A DNA stretch of 25,886 nt. Source: an uncultured Eubacteriales bacterium. GTDB taxonomy: Bacteria > Bacillota > Clostridia > Oscillospirales > Acutalibacteraceae. The DNA is taken from the NCBI GenBank assembly GCA_934718145.1, contig CAKUZC010000002.1, positions 1 to 25,886 of the forward strand, read 5' to 3'. The notes under the pieces were generated by a model that ran no database searches, was not told where the DNA came from, and was given only the letters and a program-made list of their open reading frames with translations. Positions 6,730 to 14,371 of this stretch are shown here, one piece after another; positions within the stretch are counted from its first letter, which is position 1, and every line of letters starts with the position of its first letter. The position numbers and the translations under genes were made by a program.

Positions 6730-8385
6730 ATGGCAAAAGCTGGAGACATAGAAAAAAATTTGGAATGTAAAGGTGATATTCTTGAAATCAAAAATATAGG
6801 GGCTTTAGGAAAATTTGACATTTCATGTAATATAGAAGATTTAAAAGGAATTAAAAAAAACATTAGCGGTCTCAAAAGTACAATACATGGAAAAAAGTTT
6901 GCAACGTTTAAAAAATTGGTTGATGATTGTATTGGAAAATCCGAAGGTTATGAAACTGATATATTACCATATATTAAGGGCGAAAAAGGTCATACTTTAC
7001 GAGAATATTTTAAAAAATTAAAAGGTATGGAAGGAACCGATGAAAGCAAAATAAGTGATCCCGAGCTTTTTCTTAACTTACAGATCCAGAAAGAAATTAA
7101 TCGTTTTAGAAAAATTAAAGATTCACTTACTAAAAGATTAGACGGTTTAAGAAATGATTTAGGCAAAGTAAGATCTTTTGATATAATTAAAAGATTAAAA
7201 AAAATGGATGTAATAGGTTCTATAAACGATGCAGAAAAAGCTCTTGAAAATTTTCAAGGTGCACGAAAAAGTATAAAATTAAGAGCAAGAAAAAATATGG
7301 AAAATGGAGTAGTTACTTACAGCACTTTTGTGCACAGTATATTTAATTATAAAAATGTGGGTAAGGATATATATCGTACAGGTATGGTTGGAAGCCTTTT
7401 TGATGTAACCAAATATATAGAACGTATAGCAGGCAACTCAATTACTGCAGAGTATTATATGAAGAACATTGACAAGAAAGAAATGATAAAGATGCAGGAA
7501 CTTTTAAATGGTTCAAAATCTTATGAAAGCTCCAAAAAAGCGTTTCTTACTGGTATAAACTTGTGTAATAAATTATTTAAAAACGCTACTAGTACTAAGT
7601 CTATTAAGCCTGAAATTATGATCCAAGCTATTAAAGACGTAAAGAATGAAATAAATACGGCTTGGCTTGAACAATTAAAAGTGCTAAAAGAAGCAACGAC
7701 TACTGTAAGAGTTGAAAAATCAGTTGACAAAATGAGAGGAGAGATTGAAAGTTTAGTAGATCGAGTGGTGGGAAATCATATTGAAAAATTTGGTGTTAAA
7801 AAAGAAGGAAAATCACCGTTGGAAGAACAGTTAAAAACATTTACAGAGATATACTATCAAAGCAAATCTCTGGTAATATTTAAACAATCGGAAAGATTTG
7901 ATGCTATTGCGTCTATGTGGACAAAGGTTTGGATAGGTGTATACTGTATTACTCAGGGCATAGGCTTTATGGTAGTATTTCCTCCTTTGGGGTTATTTCT
8001 TATAGGATTTGGAACAGGGCTTTTAATTAACGCCGTTATATCAATGTTTGATAAAAGTGAGTTTGAAAGTAATGAAGCGTTATTTTCAAGAATAGAACAA
8101 GAGATGGAATCAGAAGAAGAAAAAGAAAAACTAAAAGCAAATACGCCACCAAAACCATCATCAAGACCGCGGGCAAATTCAGTAGCAACCCCACCAAGGC
8201 CGCGGGCAAATTCAGTAGCAACCCCACCAAAATTACCACCAAGACCGCCGGCACAACCACCAGCACAACAAAAACCAACTCCACCAGTGACTCCGCAAGC
8301 AGAAACTCAAACAGAAAAAAAACCTTGGTATAAACGTTTAAAAGACAAAATGTCACGAAAAGGTAAAAAAACTAAAAAACAGTAA
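6730..8385 (+). CDS. Unrecognised coiled-coil protein with membrane hairpin and Pro-rich tail, array member C
   Basis: A paralogue of the gene at 4488, 551 residues from the ATG at 6730, which has GGAAAGGAG 9 bases upstream. The frame stays open back to 6628, but that extension lacks a ribosome site and any similarity to member A. Order of parts: charged helical region (1-200), the conserved TFVHSIFNYK block (199-208), GMVGSLF (218-224), more helix, IYYQSKS (374-380), a hydrophobic hairpin (about 397-437) with a PP turn, an acidic helix (446-468), a Pro-rich tail (473-525) and a basic end. The tail has two copies of RPRANSVATPP and the stretch KLPPRPPAQPP, which contains SH3-ligand-like patterns (PxxPxR and KxxPxxP). 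No catalytic motif is visible. Function is unknown. The gene ends at a terminator shared with the array. Confidence 0.82.
   Translation: MAKAGDIEKNLECKGDILEIKNIGALGKFDISCNIEDLKGIKKNISGLKSTIHGKKFATFKKLVDDCIGKSEGYETDILPYIKGEKGHTLREYFKKLKGMEGTDESKISDPELFLNLQIQKEINRFRKIKDSLTKRLDGLRNDLGKVRSFDIIKRLKKMDVIGSINDAEKALENFQGARKSIKLRARKNMENGVVTYSTFVHSIFNYKNVGKDIYRTGMVGSLFDVTKYIERIAGNSITAEYYMKNIDKKEMIKMQELLNGSKSYESSKKAFLTGINLCNKLFKNATSTKSIKPEIMIQAIKDVKNEINTAWLEQLKVLKEATTTVRVEKSVDKMRGEIESLVDRVVGNHIEKFGVKKEGKSPLEEQLKTFTEIYYQSKSLVIFKQSERFDAIASMWTKVWIGVYCITQGIGFMVVFPPLGLFLIGFGTGLLINAVISMFDKSEFESNEALFSRIEQEMESEEEKEKLKANTPPKPSSRPRANSVATPPRPRANSVATPPKLPPRPPAQPPAQQKPTPPVTPQAETQTEKKPWYKRLKDKMSRKGKKTKKQ
8167..8230 (+). 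repeat. 33-bp coding direct repeat in the Pro-rich tail
   Basis: A 31-base sequence at 8167-8197 recurs exactly at 8200-8230. Each copy encodes the RPRANSVATPP unit in part. The exact identity suggests a recent duplication. Confidence 0.9.
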
Positions 8386-8400
8386 ATTATACTTAATTTG

Positions 8401-8436
8401 GAACCGCAGTAAATGCGGTTCTTTATAATGTTTTTT
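8401..8436 (+). terminator. Rho-independent terminator of the coiled-coil array
   Basis: GAACCGCA (8401-8408) pairs with TGCGGTTC (8414-8421) around a GTAAA loop. It is followed by TTTATAATG and a second T run (8431-8436). Confidence 0.8.
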
Positions 8437-8444
8437 CAAAACTA

Positions 8445-9611
8445 TTACATAATACTTTTCTTTGGAGGGATGATAATCACCTGTCCTACCCTTAAATTTC
8501 CGTTTCGCAGTTTATTTGCTCTCATTATATCAATGTATTTATTGCCATTGTCGTAATGCTTTTGAGCTATTTTCCAGAGAGTATCACCCTCCTGAACTGT
8601 ATAATAAGAAGGATTATTTTGTGGCTCTGACGGTATTTTTAGCACTTGACCGGGATAAATCATGTCACTTGATAATCTGTTAATTTTCATTATTTCTTCA
8701 TATCTGGGACCATAACCTAGAAATCGTTCTGAAATTTTCCACAAAGTATCACCTTGAACTACGCGATATAAAATTGTATCGGAAGCTAAATTTTGAGGAA
8801 TTCGTAAAGTTTGACCTGCAAAAATTATAGGTCTGGTAAGATTATTAAGTTCCATTAATCTTCTGTATTGTTCGGGATCTCCAAAAATCTTTTTTGCAAT
8901 ACTTCTGAGTGTATCTCCTTTTTCAACTGTATAAAAACTAGGTTCCAAGAAATCTGGTTCCAGATTGTTGTTTTCTGAAATATTTTCTGATATTCTTTTG
9001 AACCCTTCTTGTTTAATTATCTCTGGATAGTTTACAAAAGATATATCTAAATTTGCATTGCCAGCTATTCCGGGAACACTTCCTCTTTGGGAATTTTGCC
9101 AAATAGTAACATTTTTTCTGAAATTAGGAGCATTGGCGCCTTCCGGTAAAGGATCTCCGAGCCATAAATCGAATCCTGTCATACGATTTAGATCTATAAA
9201 GTTGTTAATCATATCAATTGTAGCGTACAAAATCGGATAATAACCATTTTCTTTTATTACACTTAAAAATGCGACTATTATATTTGAAAAAAAATCTTTT
9301 CCTTTGCGTATATCGAATTCACTTTCTATTTTTAATGCTAGGGGATAAGTTAAATTGTAATTTTTGACAGTATTTAAAAAATAATTGGCTTCATCCACCG
9401 CTTCTTTTACGCTTTGAGCACCGGATTGATGATAAACTCCTGCATGAATTTTTGTTTTGGAAATTTCTTTCATATTTTTGTCGAATTGACTGTCGATCCC
9501 GGACAAATCATAAGTTGATCTGACCATAGCAAAATCAATACCGTTTTTATCCACCTTTTCCCAATTTATGTTACCTTGAAGTTCCGAAACATCTACTCCA
9601 TTATATTCCAT
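8445..9611 (-). CDS. GH25-type lysozyme with three LysM repeats
   Basis: A 388-residue peptidoglycan hydrolase. The GH25 domain spans about residues 1-200, with the usual first acidic residue in GVDVSE (Asp7) and the late one in NLDISF (Asp189). The central catalytic DxE motif reads LKIE here: Lys94 replaces Asp while Glu96 is kept. Activity may therefore be reduced or altered. Three LysM domains follow at about 227-272, 282-327 and 337-382, each starting Y-x-V-x-x-GDTL and ending in an IP or IPP motif; they would hold the enzyme on peptidoglycan. There is no signal peptide, so export would need another route, lysis, or a role inside a mother cell, spore or phage context. No phage genes are nearby. 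AAGGGTGA precedes the ATG by about 6 bases. Confidence 0.88.
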   Translation of the reverse strand: MEYNGVDVSELQGNINWEKVDKNGIDFAMVRSTYDLSGIDSQFDKNMKEISKTKIHAGVYHQSGAQSVKEAVDEANYFLNTVKNYNLTYPLALKIESEFDIRKGKDFFSNIIVAFLSVIKENGYYPILYATIDMINNFIDLNRMTGFDLWLGDPLPEGANAPNFRKNVTIWQNSQRGSVPGIAGNANLDISFVNYPEIIKQEGFKRISENISENNNLEPDFLEPSFYTVEKGDTLRSIAKKIFGDPEQYRRLMELNNLTRPIIFAGQTLRIPQNLASDTILYRVVQGDTLWKISERFLGYGPRYEEIMKINRLSSDMIYPGQVLKIPSEPQNNPSYYTVQEGDTLWKIAQKHYDNGNKYIDIMRANKLRNGNLRVGQVIIIPPKKSIM

Positions 9612-9735
9612 TTAAATCACCCTTTATAAAGTATTTGTAAAAACTTAATTACTTCCCTTTTTTGGATTAATTCTTAACAAAATACTGTGTGTACTTACAA
9701 AAAAATTCAAAAATCTCACAATTGTTTTTTTGCTG

Positions 9736-9764
9736 TTGACATACACATTACTAAATGTTATGCT
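9736..9764 (+). promoter_or_regulatory. Sigma-70-type promoter for the tRNA operon
   Basis: A perfect -35 TTGACA (9736-9741), a 17-base spacer and -10 TATGCT (9759-9764) with an upstream TG extension. Transcription would start near 9771, about 18 bases before tRNA-Thr. Confidence 0.85.
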
Positions 9765-9788
9765 ATGACATGTAGGAAATATTCAATT

Positions 9789-9864
9789 GCTGGTGTAGCT
9801 CAGTTGGTAGAGCAATTGATTTGTAATCAATAGGTCGGGGGTTCAAGTCCCTTCACCAGCTCCA
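9789..9864 (+). tRNA. tRNA-Thr (anticodon TGT)
   Basis: Acceptor arm GCTGGTG/CACCAGC (9789-9795 with 9854-9860), D arm with AGCTCAGTTGGTAGAGC, anticodon stem ATTGA/TCAAT around the loop TTTGTAA, TPC loop GTTCAAGTC, discriminator T and encoded CCA. 76 bases. It is the first gene of a two-tRNA transcript. Confidence 0.97.
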
Positions 9865-9878
9865 GTAGTTCTATTTAT

Positions 9879-9963
9879 GGGAGATTTCCCGAGCGGTCAA
9901 AGGGGGCAGACTGTAAATCTGTTGCGTTTCGCTTCGGTGGTTCGAATCCACCATCTCCCACCA
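9879..9963 (+). tRNA. tRNA-Tyr (anticodon GTA)
   Basis: Acceptor arm GGGAGAT/ATCTCCC (9879-9885 with 9953-9959), anticodon stem CAGA/TCTG around CTGTAAA, a long variable arm typical of bacterial tRNA-Tyr, GGTTCGAATCC, discriminator A and encoded CCA. 85 bases, 14 bases after tRNA-Thr. Confidence 0.97.
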
Positions 9964-9970
9964 TTTTATA

Positions 9971-10002
9971 ACTTCCGTCAGTTAGTATGATGGGAGTTTT
10001 TT
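9971..10002 (+). terminator. Rho-independent terminator of the tRNA operon
   Basis: ACTTCCGTCA (9971-9980) pairs with TGATGGGAGT (9988-9997) with two G-U pairs around a 7-base loop, followed by TTTTTT. Confidence 0.8.
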
Positions 10003-10139
10003 ATTGTATTTTAACTAAAAAATTACAGAAATCTTATTTTAATAATTTCCTACTACGACATAAAATTAAAACTCAGATAAAACGACACTTTTTCAAATAT
10101 ATATTGAGATTCAACTTATTAAAAGAAGAGGTGTTATTT

Positions 10140-10211
10140 ATGTCATATAAAATTGTTATGTAAGAAGATAATTCAGGAATCATATTGTATTTATACTCTA
10201 TTATAAATTAA
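10140..10211 (+). other. Micro-ORF with good ribosome site; possible gene relic
   Basis: GAGGTG (10128-10133) lies 6 bases before an ATG that opens a 7-codon frame, MSYKIVM, ending in TAA (10161-10163). Past that stop the same frame runs EDNSGIILYLYSIIN to a second TAA at 10209. It could be a leader peptide, a chance site, or the worn 5' end of a gene. The rest of the 370 bases between tRNA-Tyr and corA is AT-rich and holds only the tRNA terminator, this element and the corA promoter. Confidence 0.3.
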
Positions 10212-10269
10212 AAGATTATTATAAAATTATAATTTATAGAAATAATTTTAAAAAATATTATATTTTTTG

Positions 10270-10298
10270 TTGAAAAACGCCTTAATATATGATATATT
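10270..10298 (+). promoter_or_regulatory. Sigma-70-type promoter for corA
   Basis: -35 TTGAAA (10270-10275), a 17-base spacer and -10 TATATT (10293-10298) with TG one base upstream. The surroundings are very AT-rich, which lowers specificity. Confidence 0.6.
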
Positions 10299-10333
10299 AT
10301 GTATATTATATAAAATTAATAGGGGTGAGTGAT

Positions 10334-11245
10334 ATGATTTGTTATAAAATTGAAGAAAGTTTTGAAGAGTGTAAATCTTGCGAAGGGTATACCGGAGACA
10401 CTGTTGTAGTGGTTTCTGATAAAGAATTAAAAGAAATAGAAGGTTTAATAGGATTGGGTAAGGATAGTATACCAAACTATAAAAATGCTCAGTGTTGTCG
10501 AGCTAAAGTTCACCCTTCGTTGATTTCAGCTTGTTTTTCTGCTGTGAGTAAGGATAAAAAAATGACTAGAAGCAACTTTGGATTTATAATTCAAAAAAAC
10601 AGTGTAATTTTTATAGATGATAATGATTTTGTGAAATCGATTGTAAAAAAGATGAAAAAGAATAAGTTCCATGGAGAAGCTAAAATCGGAAGATTTTTAT
10701 ATGATTTTTTGGAAACAATTATTGAGTCTGACCTAAGATATCTTGAAGAAATGGGAGACAGGTTAATGAAAATGGAGTCTGCTTTGATCAGAGGAATATT
10801 GAAAGATTTCAGTAGACTGATGGCAAGCTTTAAAAAAGAGATGTTAATGTTTTATAGATATTATACTCAGCTTATTGATCTTGGGGATGAGCTTGTCGAA
10901 AATGAAAATGGATTTTTTTCAGAAGATGAAATTGAATTGTTTGAAAAATATGTCAGAAGAGCAGAGAGGCTTCGTGAAGAAACTCAGTTCTTGCGGGAAA
11001 CTTCAAACCAGCTTCGAGACGTATACAGCTCACAGCTCGATGCTAAGCAAAATAAGATAATGAAAGTGCTCACTGTTGTTACGACTATATTTATGCCGCT
11101 TTCTACTTCAGCAGCTTGGTACGGTATGAATTTCTACGATATGCCGGAATTGACATGGAAGTGGGGATATGAAACATTTATTTTGGGGAATATATTAGCC
11201 ATAATATGGATTTGGTGGTACTTTAAGAAGAAAAAAATTTTTTAG
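10334..11245 (+). CDS. corA: CorA-family divalent cation (Mg2+) transporter
   Basis: A 303-residue member of the CorA family, which moves Mg2+ (sometimes Co2+ or Ni2+) across the cytoplasmic membrane as a pentamer. The signature YGMNF (GMN at 264-266) sits at the end of the first membrane segment (about 244-263) and is followed by MPEL. The second segment is about 280-297, ending in a Lys-rich tail. The N-terminal two-thirds is the cytoplasmic domain with a long charged helix before TM1. The start at 10334 follows AGGGGTGA by 5 bases; an upstream in-frame ATG at 10289 lies over the promoter and lacks a ribosome site. It is monocistronic, with its own promoter and terminator. The N-terminal domain is divergent, so the exact ion is uncertain. 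Confidence 0.9.
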   Translation: MICYKIEESFEECKSCEGYTGDTVVVVSDKELKEIEGLIGLGKDSIPNYKNAQCCRAKVHPSLISACFSAVSKDKKMTRSNFGFIIQKNSVIFIDDNDFVKSIVKKMKKNKFHGEAKIGRFLYDFLETIIESDLRYLEEMGDRLMKMESALIRGILKDFSRLMASFKKEMLMFYRYYTQLIDLGDELVENENGFFSEDEIELFEKYVRRAERLREETQFLRETSNQLRDVYSSQLDAKQNKIMKVLTVVTTIFMPLSTSAAWYGMNFYDMPELTWKWGYETFILGNILAIIWIWWYFKKKKIF

Positions 11246-11255
11246 AGATTAATTA

Positions 11256-11288
11256 GGAGTATGGTGATTATCATACTCTCTACTTTTT
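11256..11288 (+). terminator. Rho-independent terminator of corA
   Basis: GAGTATG (11257-11263) pairs with CATACTC (11272-11278), flanked by G-U pairs, and is followed by TCTACTTTTT. Confidence 0.75.
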
Positions 11289-11321
11289 ATTATCTTATTT
11301 TAATAGAGCGTTAAAAAATAA

Positions 11322-11350
11322 TTGATATTAGGTGAAATTAATGATAAAAT
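11322..11350 (+). promoter_or_regulatory. Sigma-70-type promoter for the secreted USP-like gene
   Basis: -35 TTGATA (11322-11327), a 17-base spacer and -10 TAAAAT (11345-11350) with a TG extension. Start about 50 bases before the ATG. Confidence 0.65.
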
Positions 11351-11400
11351 ACATTTATAGACCAGAGTTAACTAAATTATCAGGAGAGTGAATTATTATT

Positions 11401-12195
11401 ATGAGTAAGTCAGAAATTTTGAATAAAGTTTTGGCGATGAGTTTAGCTGTGATGAGTTTTGTACCGGTAGTAGGAGCAGTAAAGAGCGATGATGAAAGTT
11501 CTCAACCACCTAAAAAAGTTCCTAAAGTATCATATATGCCCGTGAGAAGTGAAGAAGAAAAAGCTAAATGGAACAGACTTTTTACATTGTTGCGTGTTGG
11601 CGCATTGTGTGGCCAAAAAAGAGTTAGGAAATATGTAAGAGATAATTCCAAAGCAAATCCCAGTATTAGAGCCTTAAGGTATTTATTCAAAGTATTAAGA
11701 AGAAGAGAAAAATTTGATGGTGCACGTTTTAGAGAAAGTGTTAACATTTTGTGTGCTGATTTGGTAAATGAAAATAAAGAGTATAATGATAAAAATATAG
11801 AAGCATTAACTTCTAAGTGCTTTCTTAAGTTAAAAGGAGAATCTTCTATCGCCGATAAGATTATTGAAAAAGGCGAACTTTTTAGCAAAGATGGTTTTAC
11901 TATTTACTGTAAGGAGAATATTTTTTATGGGTATTCTTTAAAAGATTTTGAGGAGGTTCGTAGCCGTGACGGCAAAGAATATGAACTTACTGCTTTTGAG
12001 ATCCCGGGTTGTGATGTCGAAACATTTGAAAATGACGAAGAAGAAGACTATCGCATATTTATTAAACAAGATAACGAAGAATGGTGCAGATACTCAAATG
12101 GCAAAATGGAACCGCTAAGTATGGAAAATTTTAACGAGTTCTTTGTTAAACATAAATTTTACGGAGATATCAGATTAGTTTATAGTGTAAAATAA
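11401..12195 (+). CDS. Secreted protein resembling a degenerate USP-type (C19) deubiquitinase
   Basis: 264 residues. A Sec signal peptide is clear: basic start, hydrophobic core and a V-G-A site near residue 26, giving a soluble exported product. Two stretches resemble the ubiquitin-specific protease fold. Residues 58-116 (N-RLFTLL ... VRKYVRDNS ... ALRYLFKVL ... FRESV) look like the first helices of a USP catalytic domain. Residues 194-262 (YELTAFEIPG ... DYRIFIKQDNEEWCRYSNGK ... IRLVYS) look like its final strands, in which GHYxAYVK ... WYxFND ... YxLFY is usual. In this alignment the catalytic Cys falls on Ala55 and the catalytic His on Asp216 (EEEDY), so it would be a pseudoenzyme. This is my reading by eye, not a database match. 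Alternative: an unrelated exported protein. It has its own promoter and terminator. Confidence 0.75.
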   Translation: MSKSEILNKVLAMSLAVMSFVPVVGAVKSDDESSQPPKKVPKVSYMPVRSEEEKAKWNRLFTLLRVGALCGQKRVRKYVRDNSKANPSIRALRYLFKVLRRREKFDGARFRESVNILCADLVNENKEYNDKNIEALTSKCFLKLKGESSIADKIIEKGELFSKDGFTIYCKENIFYGYSLKDFEEVRSRDGKEYELTAFEIPGCDVETFENDEEEDYRIFIKQDNEEWCRYSNGKMEPLSMENFNEFFVKHKFYGDIRLVYSVK

Positions 12196-12212
12196 GATTG
12201 TAAAAGATTTTA

Positions 12213-12231
12213 CCCCGGCTTTTTGCCGGGG
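12213..12231. terminator. GC-rich hairpin between convergent genes, probable terminator
   Basis: CCCCGGC (12213-12219) pairs with GCCGGGG (12225-12231) around TTTTT. T-rich but interrupted tails follow on both strands. It lies between the USP-like gene and lgt and could serve both. Confidence 0.7.
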
Positions 12232-12253
12232 GCTTATTATTTCAAATTGTTGA

Positions 12254-13090
12254 CTAAGCAAAATATTTATTTTTTTTAATTTGAGATTTTTTTTTGAATT
12301 TTAATATCATAAGGAGAATAAAAGAAAAAATTGAAACTATAATAGCCAGTATTTGAGAAATCTTTATTGAAGTGCCGGGTATTAAAAGACTGTCTGTACG
12401 CAATTGTTCAATCAATGACCTCAAGATTCCATAAAGCGTTGTGTAGAGCAAAAATATTTCTCCTTTTTTTGTACCGTGCTTTAGACTTCTTAAGTGTAAA
12501 ATTAAAAATATAAATAAACAACCAATGGATTCATATAAGAAACACGGATGTACGGTTATAAAATTTGTATTTTCACTTGACATTCCCCAAGGAAGATAAG
12601 TAATTGTTCCAAACGCTTCTTGGTTTACAAAATTTCCCCAGCGCCCGATTGTTTGTCCTATGGCAACTCCAGGAGACATCAAATCAAGTACGGAGATAAA
12701 TTGCTTTTTTTTAATTTTTGACACAAACCACAAAGCAATAATTCCACCTATTATCGCTCCATAGATTGCAATACCTCCTTCTGAAATCATGAAAATTTTG
12801 TCGGGATGTTCTTTATAAAAATCACCTGGATAAAATAAAACATAATAAATTCTTGCGAATACTATCCCTGTTAATGAAGAAGAAAGTACGAAATCAGAGA
12901 GATCAGAATGAGAAATATGATATTTACTAGCATGTTTTCCGGTATACAAATACGCAATTAAAAAGCCCAGAGCAATAATTATTCCATACCAATGTATGCA
13001 TAAACCATTTAAATTCAACGCTATGGGGGATATTCTTAAAAATATTCCCAATCTTGGAAAGTTTACATTGTAAATTATGCTATTATTCAT
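12254..13090 (-). CDS. lgt: Prolipoprotein diacylglyceryl transferase
   Basis: This 278-residue polytopic membrane enzyme moves diacylglycerol from phosphatidylglycerol to the lipobox Cys of prolipoproteins, the first step of lipoprotein maturation. The family signature GRWGNFVNQEAFG is at 149-161; Arg150, Asn153 and Glu158 match conserved active-site residues, and Tyr35 lies in the conserved IHWYG near the first membrane segment. Several hydrophobic segments and a Lys-rich end complete it. The start overlaps the end of the upstream M16 gene by 8 bases and has no ribosome site of its own, so translation is probably coupled. It is the last gene of a minus-strand operon. Confidence 0.95.
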   Translation of the reverse strand: MNNSIIYNVNFPRLGIFLRISPIALNLNGLCIHWYGIIIALGFLIAYLYTGKHASKYHISHSDLSDFVLSSSLTGIVFARIYYVLFYPGDFYKEHPDKIFMISEGGIAIYGAIIGGIIALWFVSKIKKKQFISVLDLMSPGVAIGQTIGRWGNFVNQEAFGTITYLPWGMSSENTNFITVHPCFLYESIGCLFIFLILHLRSLKHGTKKGEIFLLYTTLYGILRSLIEQLRTDSLLIPGTSIKISQILAIIVSIFSFILLMILKFKKKSQIKKNKYFA

Positions 13091-14369
13091 TTTTTGGCTT
13101 AGCTATGGATATAGCTGAAAACTCACTATTTAATTTTGAATCAAGTGCTTGATTTGCTTTACTGATATTTGCATTTTGTAAGATATCTATATACTCAAAA
13201 ATATCTTTTCCCGAAAGAGAAAAGTCCAGGGTAAGATTAGCAATACCGGAAACGCTATTGAATACTGATAAGCTCTGTCCGTAAACAGATTTTTTAATTC
13301 TTTGGAACAATTCTTCATCAATACCGTTACTTTTTATTTTTTGAACATGTTTTTTTATTATTTCGGCAGCTCTATAAGGATTTTTGGATTCTCCTGAAAA
13401 AATTACAGAAGAATAACCCGGACCTTCAAAATATTCATTTGAGAACGAAGATGTATTTATGAGTTCTTCTTTCATGAGTTCTTGATACATTTCGGAAGTC
13501 CTTGAGCCTACACATTGTAATATTAAATCGCTGTATACCATTTCTTCAGTTGTAGCTCTGTGATTTTCGGAAACATTTTCTTTAAAACCTATGCTAAAAA
13601 TAGGGGAAACAATATCAAAAGTTTGGGTTATTTCCGGTTTCATAATTTCCTTAGGCTCTGTCGGGAAAAATCTTTCTACGTTTATTTGAGGGGAATATTT
13701 AAGCTTTTTATCTACAGACGTAAAAACAGCGTCCGGGTCAACATTTCCCACTACACAAAGGCACATATTATTGAGATTATAAAATGTATTGTAACACTCA
13801 TATAAAAGTTCAGGTGTAATTTTAGATATAGATTCAACAGAACCGGCAATATCATTTCTTACCGGATGATTTTTATACAAAGCTCCCAAAAGATTAATTA
13901 AAACTTTCCAATCCGGACTGTCTTCATACATTTTTATTTCCTGACCTATTATTTCACGTTCTTTTTCTACATTTTTTTCAGTGAAATACGGTGATTGCAC
14001 AAAATCAAGCAATATATTCAGAGAATCTTGAAAATTTCCTGTGCACGAAAATAAGTAAGCGGTTTTTTCAAATGAAGTATAAGCATTTGCCGAAGCTCCT
14101 GTTTTGGCGAAGAGTTCGAAAGCATCTCCTTCTTTTCCTTCAAATAATTTATGCTCAAGATAGTGCGCTATTCCGTCAGGTACAACGGTATAGCTTTCTT
14201 CTCCGAACTTTCGAAATTTATTATTTACGGATCCGAAATTCGTTCCGAGTATTGCATAACTTGAAGCATATCTCTTTTTAGGATGTACGTATATATCCAG
14301 TCCGGAAGGGTGTTTCATATAGAAATATTCTTCTCGTATAAGATTATTTTTTATCAATTTTGGTTTCAT
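13083..14369 (-). CDS. M16 family zinc metallopeptidase, catalytic partner (YmfH-like)
   Basis: 428 residues. The inverted zinc motif HYLEH (His69, Glu72, His73) is present, and Glu144 in IIGQEIKMYED is the probable third zinc ligand. The half-size M16 architecture (two related alpha/beta domains) matches Bacillota YmfH-type proteins, which are encoded beside an inactive partner and may act as a heterodimer. The substrate is unknown; M16 enzymes usually degrade peptides inside a closed chamber. AAGGAG sits 10 bases before the ATG, and the upstream partner gene ends only 2 bases earlier. No signal peptide, so cytoplasmic. Confidence 0.88.
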   Translation of the reverse strand: MKPKLIKNNLIREEYFYMKHPSGLDIYVHPKKRYASSYAILGTNFGSVNNKFRKFGEESYTVVPDGIAHYLEHKLFEGKEGDAFELFAKTGASANAYTSFEKTAYLFSCTGNFQDSLNILLDFVQSPYFTEKNVEKEREIIGQEIKMYEDSPDWKVLINLLGALYKNHPVRNDIAGSVESISKITPELLYECYNTFYNLNNMCLCVVGNVDPDAVFTSVDKKLKYSPQINVERFFPTEPKEIMKPEITQTFDIVSPIFSIGFKENVSENHRATTEEMVYSDLILQCVGSRTSEMYQELMKEELINTSSFSNEYFEGPGYSSVIFSGESKNPYRAAEIIKKHVQKIKSNGIDEELFQRIKKSVYGQSLSVFNSVSGIANLTLDFSLSGKDIFEYIDILQNANISKANQALDSKLNSEFSAISIAKPKNE

Positions 14370-14371
14370 TC

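Noticed and set aside
8445..9963. Prophage or integrated element next to the tRNA genes
   Set aside because: The lysozyme has an endolysin-like layout, but there is no integrase, holin, tail gene or duplicated tRNA end in the window.
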